Assembly (NCBI GenBank): GCA_013399855.1
Contig: VXAY01006690.1
Location: forward strand, 1,095,667 to 1,159,666
Length of the DNA stretch: 64,000 nt
Source of the DNA: Oxyruncus cristatus
Lineage: Eukaryota; Chordata; Aves; Passeriformes; Cotingidae
Direction: 5' to 3'
Of this stretch, positions 11,561-25,140 are shown piece by piece. The notes under the pieces are model-generated. The model was not told the origin of the DNA. It worked only from the letters and a program-made list of their open reading frames with translations, and did not search any database. Both the position numbers and the translations under genes were made by a program. Every line of letters starts with the position of its first letter. Within the stretch, counting starts at the first letter, position 1.

Positions 11561-14500
11561 TACAGAAAAGAGAATAACTCTATGTATTACATGCTAAAAA
11601 GCTTAGTTTAACATAAATCCCCAATGGAAAAAAATAAAAGTATCATAAATATGTTATTAGAATCATTAATATATATTATTTATTTCAAACAGTGACACCT
11701 TAAGTAGAATAACATATATAGATATTAAAAGCCTATTAAACAAACTTACTGTGGGGGCAAAACATTACTACTAAGCAAAGATCTCTTTATGCAGTATATA
11801 GCATCAGAGCCTCTAAGGTACCAATAACCATCAAATCCTTCTGATCTGAATAAAATCAGAACCACAAAATATTCCTTTTGCATTACTGGAAGGATCTCGG
11901 CAGATAAAATTTAGGGTTCTATGTCTGTGATTAATATACATAACTAATAAAGGGAATAATATTTTGTAATTCAAAACATTAACACTTAATTATGACAAGC
12001 AGATATCAAAATTATTTACCCCTTACTACAAGGCCCTCCTGATGACATTTCATTTTGCTTTACAAGGACCTTTAATAAATGCCTCTTAAAAACATATAGA
12101 AACAAAAACATTTTGAAAAGCCTAAACATAATTGAGTGCAGATCTTGGTTTTGTACACGTGGATCTTATCCTGAACAATTTCCAGCTATAGTTGTTTTCT
12201 CATTATCTTCTGACAGTAGCAGTCTCCTCAGCTGTTAAAACACATATCATGACAGACCTGTTGTAATTTCATACTGAAAGTAATTTTTGAGTATAAAAAT
12301 CATTTATCAAAGGTGTCCCATGTAAAATAATTCCATTTCTACTACTGTAGCAAAAGTAGTAAAAGACAGCAGGTAATCCACAACATGACCACTGGGGGTC
12401 ATTCATTTTACACAAATATTCCAGTGCAGGAAAGTATTTACTGTTTTTTTTATAGGAATAATATCTTAATAGAACTAATTATTTCTGAAGAGAACACCCA
12501 GAGATTAATATTCACAGATATTAACCACCTGTGTTCTCTAATTTTAAATAGTAAGTGGGAAAAATGAATACTACATTGTTCAAAGAGCTAGTCAGACTAA
12601 TATCAAGGAACTGAAAAAAAACAGACATGAAATTTAATATCTACAGGGGAAAACAAACAAACGACAAAACCCAAACAACACTGTTTCCAGATTTTCTATT
12701 ACATTTTTAAGGGGTCAAAGGGAAAATTGAATCTCGTCTGACATAGATTATGAAAAAAGAAGCACTGTGAAGTCTGATTTACCTACAATGTTTTACTTCT
12801 GCTTTTGCAAAATTGTTTACAGTCCTTCTAAACACTATATAGAAGTCTCAATGAAAACAGACCTGAATGCTAACAGTGAGAGCAAAACAAACATTCGATT
12901 CATGATATTGTGTGTGCTAAATAAAACGTAACACAATCCTTGGAAGCATAAATCCTATATACTTGGTTTAACAGTCAACCGTAAATATGATTTAAAAATA
13001 CTGTTTAAAAATAAAAGAAATGTAATATGCTGACCAAGGGTTGAAAAATTTTAAACTAAGAAAATACGTATCAGGTATTTGCATGTAGCATTTTTAGAAC
13101 TTAAGGAAGTAGCTTATTTTATCTTTCATATAAGCTTTATTTGTATACATATGCCATATATTCAGTTAAAAAAATGAAACACATTAAAACTGAGGTCTTT
13201 TTCAGTAAGAAACTACGAGTCACACATTGACAATAAACGATGTTGATTTAATTTTTCCCGTGAAACACTAAATGTAGTTATTTACCTACTTGTCAAACAA
13301 TATCTGTACATGTAAACAGACCACTAGACGTACATATTAAAATTTAAAACTTTAAATACTCTCCAGCATAATAGTTGCATCAGATACTTTGCCTGCTAAT
13401 TTCTGATCAAGAAATCATATGCTTCGAGAAGGAGACCAGGCCTCCACTTCAGTCTATATTCTGACTCACTGCTAGCTCCAATTTATTAGTTTTCATTCTC
13501 TCCCAGGCATACCTACTCTCTTTCCCATAGGCACACTCTTATTGCTATTAAGAGGGCATAAACAAATTCAGTGTAAAGATAGTAATACACTCCAAAAAAT
13601 GTCTATAAAATGATAGGGTTTATAAACTATTCTAACAGATTTACTCCCACAGAAGCACAATAAACCTAATAAGCAGTGACACAAACCCAAACCCAAGCCC
13701 AATCAACTATATACAACCCACAGTTTTAAGACTACTCCTTTCTCTCTTCCACCTTCAACATCCCAAAATTATTTTTGCTACAGATTGGTGAGGGGGTTTT
13801 GTTGTTGTTTTTTTTTTTTCTTAAGTCATCTGCAAGCCCTGAAATCTCATCAGGCATTTTAGACTTGGCAAGATAACTTTCTCCTTTGCCAAAAGAGGAG
13901 GAAGTTCATGCAGTTATACATCCAGAAATCAAACATGAATATTGTATAGTGGGAAGAATCACTCCCTGTCTTTCTTTACATCTCCTGGCATGCTCATTTT
14001 CATTGGTTTTATTCAATTAAGTTGAGTTGTTCATTTTAGAAGCAATTATTCCTAATTTGCTTTAGGAGCACGTAATTTCCACTGGGGCAAAAAAGAGATT
14101 TTTTTTTGAAATTAGCCTATATCTTCTGTATAAGGTATACTCAACAATATAAATAATCCCAACAACACAAATGCTCCTTATGCTCTTTATTTAGTGATAA
14201 CAAATAATGCATCAGCAACATTAACTCTTTCAATAATTTTATGGGAGTGCTGCAATCTCATACTAAATCTCATAATAAAACCATAATGTTCATCTTTTTG
14301 TACACCATGGTATCACTAAGCCTTCTAAATCTGTATCACAGTCTGCCAAATCATTTAATTTTTGAAAAAACAAGACCATGAGGGACATGAATATAAACTG
14401 CACTGAGAACAAATGAAAAAGTAGCAATATCCATAAAAAGAAATTGTACCTGACAGGATACCCTTTATAAAGTAGACACTACCTGAAGTTAGATAAAGTA

Positions 14501-17500
14501 ATTAGAAAAGAAGAGTAGCAGGTAGTTTAGTCTCAGTTTTTAAATAAAATACACAAATTTATGCCCCCATAAATTGCCCCCAAATTTATGACAGTTTTTA
14601 CAAATCTGCTTACACTTACAGTACTTCAGAAAGAAATGGAGCAAAATCAGAATTCAGATGTTTTCAAAATATTTTGCTTTGTGTAGTTATAATTTGCCGC
14701 AGTTTAGAATTAAAATGAGTGAAAAAATATTTCACAGAATAAGGATCTAACTAAATGCTGTTGAGTAGCTAATTGAATGAGGGCTCTTATTCTGGGACCC
14801 ACTCAGTACACTGAACTGGCTTAGAGAATTCAACTTTTGTCAACTATCCCGGTTGCCATTCAGTAAATGACATCTTCCCTCTTTTGTATCAGTCAGTGAC
14901 AACAGAAGACAGTTAATTGCAAAAGTTTTGAGCATTATAAAGTTTAAACCCCCAAATCTGAGTTCTATCACTTAGGGAGTCTGGAGTGTAGATCAACAAT
15001 CTAATAATCCAACTCTCACAAATACCAACTTTCATGTGATCATGATCACCATCACAGATCACAGTACGACACAACTCAGCTTAGTACCATCATGGGCTGC
15101 CTTGATACTACCTCACTGCTGGTTCAAACAGGAATTTCTGGAGAGAAAAAGGACAAACAAGAAAGCATCACACCAAGCCAATAAAAGAAATTAACTTGCT
15201 ATGAACTTTCTGAATCCTATATCTAAAAATGCATATTTTCTTACAAAACGGGGTAACCAGATTCTGCTGCAATCGGCAACAGGGGTTGGCACACTAGCCA
15301 CACCATGTCTAACGCTGCAGCTTGGACCAGTCTAAAAATACATAGAGGGATTCATATTACTGCAAGTCAGAGCTCATCTTCAGCCACCTGAAATATGCCT
15401 CCTTCAACTAGGACTTTGAAATTCAGTATTACTTGGCCTACTAAAACCAAAGGACAGGGGGAAAAGAATAATTATTCAGCTAATTTACAGGAATTCACCC
15501 GTTCCTAATCCATAGAATATGCCACCACTCTCCCCCAAAATCACTAGTTTTGGCAAAGCAAAGTAAGTACATTCCATTTTAATCTTGAGTTACGCAGAAA
15601 CCAGTTTGCGGTCAAGCAAAGCTCCTGTGATTCCTGATATGGTAGGAAATCTGGATCTTGAGCTGTTGGAGCCACAAAAGCTCACTACAATAAGCAGGGG
15701 CCAGCTCAGCTGGTAACAAGTCAGTGTATGCAGTGTATGCCTCTCCAACAGTGACAATGGGGCAGTTTCTGAAACTGAAATCTGACTTCTCACAGGAAAA
15801 CCTCCTGCAAAATACAGCTGTGTCCCCAACCTGGAGTGATTCCAAGCTACTACAAACTCTCTTGGCACCCTGAATTCACAACTAGCACCCATAAGGATGT
15901 AAAGAGTCAAACTGATTTTGAACAACTCTGTATCTCAGTTCAAAGGCAATGTTTTGCCAAACAAAATATTTTGTGTTAGCTAAACATAATAAATTTGTTA
16001 TTTTTTTTCCCATTCTTTTCAAGTTGAATAATCTAGTGTCTATATATGAGAGACTGTACACCACACTTAGACATAAGCACAGAGAGGAAAAACAACTCAT
16101 TAAAAATATAATACAAAGCACAATGCAGATTGCTTTATGTAACATAATGGAATCATATTAAAAATTATGCATTCTTTACAGATGAACAATTTTTTAGGTT
16201 TTCAACCACACAGAGATGAAGTTTCACATCTCTGCAAAATCAGCCATGAAGAATTCAGTGTGGTAGTCTGCCCTTCAGCTGATCTAGCAGATGCGGTTAG
16301 TTTCTCAATTTCTGCTAAAGAATTCATCATGAATGTAAGGTTATGCACATAACTTGTAAACACTTCATTTTCATTGATACTGACATGAACTCTTCTCTGC
16401 TATTTGTCATTGATACTACATAAGTCTGTAAATAAGATATAAAAACTATAAGAAAATATATAAATGAGAGCCCTATTTGGGATAGATAAGAGTTTGATGA
16501 GATTCTTACTCACTCTTCTCATCAATGTACGTCATGTAAATTATATCTGTATAGAAAAACAATCTATTGTAGATTACTTACTTGGATTTTAATTTCACTT
16601 AAATCAATTTTGCAGGTGACATATGCCTGACCTTGCTGAACCCTGGAAAATTCAAGTCTTCTTGATAGGAAATAAAAAAGTAGCCATTACTCATTTTGCA
16701 AAAACCAGTAAGCTTCCAGCAACAAGGTCACATACTTATGTGATTAATTCTGAAGTATCATGTGAGGCAGAGAGTAGAGGATGATTAAAAAACAATAAAA
16801 TCTCATCTGACAATATAGTTCCTTGGGAAGTCCCCACCTTATTAGTGCCTGAGTAATCAGAGGAAGGGAACTTTGGCTTTAGTGACTCACATCAAGATGT
16901 TCCAGCAATTTTTTTTCTCTTTTGTTCCCAGTTTTATTCTAAACATTAAAAAAAACAAACAAACATGGTTATTTCGGTATTGATATGAATTCATTTCCTA
17001 ACTGCTACATATCTTTTTCCATGTTGTGTCTTTCATTCAGCAACATCCAGCTCTAGGAATGAATCAATCTCACTGTAATCTCTCACAGCATTACAAAAAC
17101 TAAGACACAGAAAATAGGTTTTCTTCTTCCGAACAAGTCATCACTGAATATAATATGGGATGTAGACCAGTGAATAGAAACCATATTGTTTACAATATGT
17201 TTGGGGTGTGAGCTGGGTTTTTTTGGTGGGGTTTTTTTCCCTTTTTTTTTTTTTTCCACCCATGCAAACACTGTTGCTAAGGCACAGGGATGTGAACAGT
17301 GACAGGATACATTTTCCAGGACATAAATGGAAATGAGTCTATATTCCACTTAAACTACTGAATGCCTTAAGAGAAAGGGAGGTACTTGTTTCTGTTTTCT
17401 GTCATCCTAATATTTTAAACAAAGATATGTAGGATTAGCAGGCTTTGAAGCAAAGTTGAAGGGCTTTTTTTTAATGCAGAGATACAATTTTTAGGTAGAT

Positions 17501-18101
17501 ATGGTAGTGCTGAAACATACTAATAAAATGCAGATGGAATAAATATTCCTCAAAACAGAATAGAATATGTAGTTATTCAGAGAAATTGATTTCATATGCA
17601 TTTCTGTAATGGACTTCAACCCCAGAATCTGGATTTAATTAAAAAACAAAGTGTACATTATTTGTTTGACCATAGTGTGTACTATTATTCTGCTCGTTTC
17701 TATTTACAAGCTTTTACAAGAACTAACAAACTAATGCTACTGCAGTGAAAGTGTCCTGAAGAAATAGAAACACACATTTCTTATCCTATTCATCAAAGAA
17801 TTTTTCTAAATATCCTTTACACCACAGAAGTTGTGAGACAAACTGGGAGAACAAAGAGTTATAAGCCACTACAGCAAAGTACTGTGCTGATCTATGCCCA
17901 CAGACTATTCAGACCAAATCAAGTTTTAAGAACCCATTTTCAGAAATGTTATTTCCATACAGACACACAAAAATACAGTATTATGTAATATGTGCTAACC
18001 GACACATAGAATATGTGAGCATGCATACAGCTATCACTGAAGACAGGTTTCACAGACTGGAAAGAAATTAAATCATGGGCTTCACTTCAAATAATACATG
18101 T
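11561..18101. other. Intronic stretch without recognised genes
   Basis: AT-rich intron. It has T runs at 13808-13819 and 17242-17255 and short A/C-rich patches near 12640-12680. The segment 15590-15890 is somewhat less AT-rich and open on the minus strand for 111 codons, but that product has no recognisable domain. No repeat family was recognised. Confidence 0.55.
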
Positions 18102-18192
18102 TACTCTTGGGGTGTCCTGTGCAGGGCTAAGGGTTGGACTCGATGATCTCTCTGGGTCCCTCCCAACTCAGTATATTCTGTGATTCTGTGAT
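18102..18192 (+). mobile_element. CR1 3'-end fragment
   Basis: About 90 bases matching the CR1 3' terminus: CCTGTGCAGGGCTAAGG, GGACTCGATGATCTC, GGTCCCTCCCAACTCAG and the end repeat ATTCTGTGATTCTGTGA. It is a severely 5'-truncated insertion, antisense to KCNMA1. Confidence 0.92.
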
Positions 18193-18480
18193 GGCTTCTG
18201 TAAAGTGAACTAAAGGAAACGTTTTCTTCATGACTAATATCATGGTATTATTTTTGCATTGGCTAAATGGGCGGCAGTAAAAACGGACAGCACTACATTA
18301 ATTTGGCCTTTCATAAATAGTTATCATGCTTTTCATAAATAACCAGAGGAGAAAAAGAAAATGCAAGTATTCATTGAAATAAAGCACTCAAAAATCACTG
18401 AAACTGTAATGTCCAGTAGTACCTAATCTGGACTGCAAAAGACTTGAATGGAAATGTTAGATATAAAATGGAAATGCCAA

Positions 18481-18634
18481 AAAGTAAAAAAAAAAAAAAC
18501 CAAACAAAAAAACCAAAAAACCCCACAACAAAAAAAACCCAGAAAACCAAACCAAACAAACAACAACAAAAAAACCAAACAAAAACAAACAAACAACAAC
18601 AACAAAAAAACAACACCAAAAAACCCACCAAACC
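18481..18634. repeat. A/C-rich low-complexity tract
   Basis: Runs of A broken by C and CC (AACAAA, CCAAAAAA and AACAAC units) with almost no G or T. Both strands stay open (Lys/Asn/Gln-rich on plus; Phe/Val/Cys/Gly-rich on minus), but this is a composition artefact. In the KCNMA1 transcript the tract would be U/G-rich. Confidence 0.95.
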
Positions 18635-21600
18635 TGCACAGTGATTAAGTCTAAAACCTCATACTCTTTTGAGAAACTGAAACTGAGCTTATTACGTTCA
18701 GTTAATAAAAAAAAATAAATTGGGGATTAAAATATTACTTGCACATGTTAGAGACACCTCTACAAAATATCAGTGGAAAGATCACCAACACGAAAAAAAA
18801 AGAGGTAAATGGATGATGAAGCTAAATATTTAGATTGAAAGCTAACATATTTTTTGAACAGAAAGGTCAGTTAAGCACTTCGACTAGTTCTCCTGGTAAA
18901 TGGAAGACTTTGTATCACATTACATCTTTAAAGGGAAGTCTAAATATCTTTCTGATCAGAAGTTATTTGTTTAAAGCAAAACACTGTATAAACTGCTATA
19001 TTAAGAAATGTGACAAAATGATCAGCACAGGCCCTTTGGCATAAATTCCAGAACCAGTGGTATTTCACAATCTCATTTAGCCTTTTTCCTAATCTACAAC
19101 TACAGTTATCAAAAAGATAAATAATTAAGAAATCCTTATCACAATGTCTTCCCATGCATTTAAGAATTAAGTGAAAAACAATAAATACGTCATACTTTTA
19201 TAACAGACAAGCAATCACCTATGGTGCTTCAGGAGGAATTTAATTTTTAGCCTTATTTCTTCTTTATAAAATTTTCAAAATCAATAAACAATAGAATCCA
19301 TTTCAACTAATTTTTCCTTCATTTAACATTTACAGTTCAAAGAACTTCCCCAGTACCCTGTTGCAATTTAATTTTAATTAAGGCAAGACAAGATAATCCA
19401 GAAATTACTTGCACTCTTTTCTCTTTTTGCTATTATTCTACTCCCTTGATTTTACACAAAATGTTTGCAACACTTCAGCTCTCCAGTAAAGTGTAATACT
19501 GTCAGTGTTACAGGACTTTATACAGTGACTGATACTTTACACTCTGACTGATACTCTGAATAGTAATTTTTGTATTCATTTACTCTGAATAAAATTTCAT
19601 GGATCCTATTTCTCACTTAAATTTAATGATATCAATATAATGTAAGTCACTAAAACCAAACTTCAAATGCCAGGTGAGAAAAAAATGAGCTTATAATTAA
19701 GTTATCAAAGAGCTTTTGCAGAATTCAAGTATTAGTATTATTTAGAAAGTTTATGTGCAGTGAAGAATGGATATTCTGTACATAATAGTATACCACCTGT
19801 TGACTTCAGTACTGCCTCCTATTTTTCTAAATTTAAGTCACCTATGAGTGCTGTGAATAATACAACTGTGAATAGGAGAACTAGCTATCAGTTATCTGAG
19901 TTCAGATACATTAAGTAGCCTTTTACTCAGAATTAATACTGTTTAATAGTATAAATATCAATAATATCAAAATACACTCCACATACTCTAGAGAATTTTA
20001 TTCTTAGAATTCCATTTTCTCATTGGAATAGATAGAAACTGAACCACCTTTGTTGAAAAATGACCTTTTCCAGTAGAGATGGAGTATGATTAATAGAAAC
20101 TGAAATAATTACATGCAATTAGAAATTTTTTTTCTGAAAAAATATTAGATCCTGAACAGTAACAAGAACAATACATATGGCTGATGCACTAACTTCTAGG
20201 GCTATTATCATCAGATTTGCATTGTCAGTGAATCTTACAGGTATGACAGTCTCGTGCAATTATCTGATTTAAAAGAATTAATTTTTTTAAGGATGTTGCA
20301 AAGAAACCAGCTTGCATAAAATTCACTATTTCTAATACCTACCAAGGTAGAGTCTGTGAGAAATACAAATCTGCAAGTCTCCAGAAAAAGCATTGCACTG
20401 ATTCCATTTTATGCACCACAGTTGTTCCGCTCAAGTGGCTGGCCCTCATTTTTGAGGCCGAATAATTGCTGTCAGTACCAGATGAATAAATATGCCACAA
20501 CCTAAAAATCTTGCTAAAGAACAGTCTGCCCCACTCCCTGTAATTGTACTAGATTTGATAAGAGTAATAAAAACTTTATGAGTATTAAAGTGAGCAAGAT
20601 CTACTAAAATGCCACAAATTGCCATTTTAATATTAATCACATTTGTATTTAATGCTTTCTCTTATTGAGTCTTGTATAGGATATTCTATTAAGGGTACCT
20701 TATGTTGAACACAGCTGATGACTTATCACTTTTCTCTAGCAGCACTCTTTCTGTGCCTCGCAAATAAAAGAATAACATTACTGCAATGCTCCACTGCAAT
20801 TTTTCTTCTGTACACATTAATCAGACCTTACAATTCCCTTTGTGAAGCTGGTGTTCTGTCAGCTCTTAGAGGGTTTTAAAAACAAAATGAAAAAAAGAAA
20901 CGGGAGGAGGAGGGGTGGCCAGGGGTGGAAAAAAAGGTGTGATAGTGATGTTCATTAAATTGTACCAGGTACCTATAAAAGACTCAAAATGTTTGCAGGG
21001 TACACGGAAGGGGGGAGAGCATGAAGGTATTCATGTTCCTGTGTATGGGATTTCCTTTTTCTTTTTTTCAGTATTGTTGGATTCCAGCTCTGTATTCACT
21101 GAAGAGAGCTTTTTTCCCCTAGTTGCTTAATTAACATGGCACAGTTGGCCCTGTGACTCTGCTAGAAATGACACATGCGTCAAAAGTGGAATGGGTGTCC
21201 TTGCTGCAAGGAATTCTATTTTTAAGCAGAAATGACTCATCAACTACTGGGGTGTCCCAAAAGCTACAATTTGTCAAGCTGTCAGGAGAAAAGAGAGGAA
21301 AAAAAGGAAAAGAGGTCACATCTTTATTTGTATCTGTAGCTTGAAAAGCGGAGGGCTAAGGCACTGATTATACATTCAACTCCACTCTGAAAGGCAATCT
21401 TCTATGCAAGCCATGTTTTGATAACAGCTCTATGGTATCTGGTATTTTTAAAACCTCGTCTGAGTTATCTCCTCTTTTATATTATATAGATCTGCAAATT
21501 TGTTCAGTGCTAAGGGCGAATGCTTCTAATTCAGGGTGCACATCTGTCTACAGAGGAGGAAAGCAAGGGACAAACTACTTGCAGATGCATTTTCACATGC

Positions 21601-24600
21601 TTTGGGATAAAATAAAAAATGCAGAGATTGATTCGGAAAGAGGAAAAGAACAAAAACTAGAGAAAGGTTCTAGCCTGTACGTAAATTATATACTGGTGTG
21701 GTTTTGAAAAGATTTCAAATTGTAATTTAGGAATATATTCCCACAGCAATACTAGAAACACATTAAGCAGCACGGTATGAGTTCGTGAAAACAGAGAAGT
21801 AAAAGTGAGCAGGCCATAAAAGTGATCTATCCATTTTCATTACACAAACTGACCTTCAAATTATTGCATAGGTGGTGAAAACAAACACAGGGCAGGTTTG
21901 CTGAGAACTTATTCCCAGTGAAAGTTACTGGAACCTAAGCTGCAATTAAATGCTAGTCTAAAATTTTTTTATCCGTATTTCTTAAGTCAGATCCAAGTCA
22001 TTATCCAAAGACTGTGTACGTAAGCATAATGGTGCCAACAAGCTTATTATTTCATTGATGCACTATAGACAGTAAATTATGTTCAGAGACAACAGTGATT
22101 AGTAAATTGTAACTCAAGCCAAGTAACAGTTTGTTCTTCATATGCTGCATAACAGGTAGTGCTGCAACACCAATATCACATATAATTTTCAAAATAAATT
22201 TAAAAGACTAGTAAACCACACGCAGGAGTGGGAAACTGAGATGTTCTATTGCAATCATTTTTTATCCATAGGCATGGATAGAATTTTAAAAAGAACACTG
22301 GTTCTGAGGTTTTGAGATAACAGAGGCACTTTTAACACTGTGGTTTCACTGGACTCAGAGACCTATGAGTTCATGCAGAGATATGAATTGAATATGGTAT
22401 CAAAACAAATATAAGATTTATGCATGGAGGACAGCAGAGGATAAACTACAGAACTTAAAACATAGTTTAGAAATATGGTTTTCTAAACACGCCTTATTAT
22501 GTCTGACATCTGCTCTGAACCTTCAGGTGAAAGATCTTTCTTACTCTTGCACAAATCAAACTTTGAGATCCTTCCCTACAAAATCTAATGGAATTTAGAG
22601 CAGATGGGGATAATCTTCCCAAAACAGAGACAGCAAGCCATGACGACTGACAGGAATCAACTCGAAACAGCTGTCAGTTTGCAGTCCTTTATCACCCTCA
22701 TGTTTAAGCTGATGCCTTTGCAATTCTCAGTACACAAAAGCAGAAACCATTCATTGGAAAAGAAAGATGCAGTTTGGCACAGAGAAGCATTGAATACCAG
22801 TTAGTGTTATTCAAATGCCCTTTACCACTGGGCACTTGTTTGGAGAAAAATTACCAGGTGAAGCAACAATCTGCTATAGTCTTTGTTGAGCCATTGCCTT
22901 CCCCACAAAGGGGGGAGCAGAGAGAAAAGAATTTTAGTCAGAACTAGACATAGATGTGCAAACATACGGGTTTAAATTTACTTCTTGCAAACAGCTCCAG
23001 AACCACCAGTGTAAATGCACTTGCCACGAGAGCCATTTTTCATGAGGTGCCAAAACTGATGTGCAACATAGGAAGGGAAAAAAGAATTGTCTACTTGGTG
23101 GTATTACAAATGAATTTATTATTCATTTTCAGACAAAATACAAAATACTAAAATCTAAGATCAAATTCTCAGAAATATTCCTGTATGTCTACATACAGCC
23201 TCCGGATTAAAAATAAAATTCTCACTTATCAGCCACACTAAAAACCAAACTCTCGGCTAAGTATTTTTGACCTTGAACTGCAAAGCAACATGTTACAAAA
23301 ACAGAGTCTGCCCTAGGCCAGAAAGGATCACACATCTTCCTTGTGCTTGTATCCATTTCATTCTTTTTACAGTCCTGAGTTTATCACAATAAGTAAGAAA
23401 CTGTATTACAAAAGAGGAGGGTGCTAAATGTTCACTTTTTATCAATAGCGTTTTTCAGCAAAAAATATGCTTGTAAGATTGAAATTCTATAGACACCCCT
23501 GCCACTCTACAGGCTTAGATCTTCAGAGCAACAAAGTGGTCTTCATTTCCTTTGAGTGTCGCAGGTCACACAGCCAGCTCTACATTTCAGAAGACATAAT
23601 AATCAGATATTCTAACATCCTACCAACCAGGGCATCACCAAATATAACTTGTACAAGTGAGATACCGGAGATGCAGGAAATTCCACCATTATTTATCTTT
23701 CCCAATATTTCACCACTGTCACAGCTATCAGACTTTCCTTAAGTTCAAAACTAAATCTTCAAAGTTGTAAATTACATAGATTTTATAGTTTCTTCAAACA
23801 CCATGGAGATGACCTTTGGGGACCATTCCATTTACATATTGGAATGTTGCCATTTCTGCCCTCCCTACATCACAAAATTGAGGGTTGTATCCTTCCCCAG
23901 GCTAAACAAACCCTTTTCCAATAACCATTCCACATTCCTTTTTCTGTCAAAAGACATTTCCTAAACTTTTAATCGTTCCTGTTTCACTCCAGACTCTTTC
24001 ATCAGTTTGTCTACATATTTCTAATACAAGCATGCTTTGAGGCCTTAAAAAGGCTTAAGATATGCTTAAGGCATTACTCTAGAAATTGCACGGCTGTGAA
24101 ATTTTTCCTTTCCTCTCCACAAAAAATATGAAGACAGATTTTAGTGTAAAATCCTGCTCCTCTGAAAAAGCCTTGTTATGTACATATAGCTAACAGGCTA
24201 TTCAAAGTAGAAAACACTTAATTCAGACCAGAATTTCCTCCATTCATCCTTAAAAGAGAGAAACTGTTTGAGATAAATATGTCTTGCTCTCCTAAAAATG
24301 TGCCAGTGATACAGATTTTTGCCTATGTCAAAACCAAATTTCTGTCAATTCAGTAGAAACTGGAGAAGGAAAAACTAATGGCCAAATGTTTCAAAAAGCC
24401 ATTAGTAAATTCCATCTAGCCTTTAAAAAGAAGGATCTGATTGCTGAAATACAGTACTGTCATTTTTCCTGCTATTCTAAGATGACAAGAATTTAAACCA
24501 CATAAAAATTGGCTCATGAAAAAATGAGGATTTAGCTTCTTGATTATCGAACTCTTAAGCTTGATATGTTCAGTTTAAACACATTAATTTAAATGACAGA

Positions 24601-24762
24601 TATTTACATAGTGGCCTATCTGGCAACATTTTAATACAAATAAAGTCACTAAATATCACTGCATGTATAAAGTTTAGTTATTTCAAGTTACTGACTTACT
24701 TCTGGAATAACAAAATTATACAATCTTGAACTTCAGTGATTTCTTAGCATAGCATGCAACTG
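18635..24762. other. Intronic stretch without recognised genes
   Basis: AT-rich intron with short chance frames on both strands. A small imperfect duplication of a TGACTGATACT-type word occurs near 19524-19556. A G/A-rich patch lies near 20900-20940. No repeat family was recognised. Confidence 0.55.
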
Positions 24763-25140
24763 GCTGCGGCTGGAAAGCAGCTTTGCAGGAAAGGGTCTGA
24801 GGTCCAGAAGCTCACTATAAGCCACCAACGTGCCCTTGGAGTAAAGAAAGTCAGCAGAATTTTCCAGGCTGCATTAGGAAATGTGTCTCCAGCATGGAGA
24901 CATAGACATAGGGGAGTGAGACCAGTGAAAGGCGACAAAGTTTGTTAAGGGATTGGAGTCCTGTCATACGAGGAGGGCTGAGAGAGTCGTGAGGGACTCT
25001 TTTGTCTGAAAAAGATATGGCTCGAAGAACCTCATCAACATCTATAAATACTTGATGGAGCCTCCTTAATGTATAAAGAAAACAGAGCCAGACTCTTCTC
25101 AGTCATACTCAGTGACAGGACAAGAGGAAATCACAATTGC
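24763..25140 (+). mobile_element. CR1 fragment of a different, older-looking subfamily
   Basis: In order it matches CR1 ORF2-end blocks: GGCTGGAAAGCAGCTTTGCA, CCAGGCTGCATTAGGAAATG, CATACGAGGAGGGCTGAGAG, ATCTATAAATACTTGATGG and CAGTGACAGGACAAGAGG. The sequence between blocks is shortened and diverged, and the 3' UTR is missing. It lies antisense to KCNMA1. The intact block order makes the call firm, while the many indels suggest age. Confidence 0.85.

Noticed and set aside
15590..15925. 111-codon minus-strand frame
   Set aside because: No recognisable domain, no splice context and an overlapping open frame in another phase. Treated as chance, although the segment is a little less AT-rich than its surroundings.
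18395..18648. Phe/Val/Cys-rich (minus) and Lys/Asn/Gln-rich (plus) frames
   Set aside because: Pure artefacts of the A/C-rich low-complexity tract; the same applies to 35019-35411.
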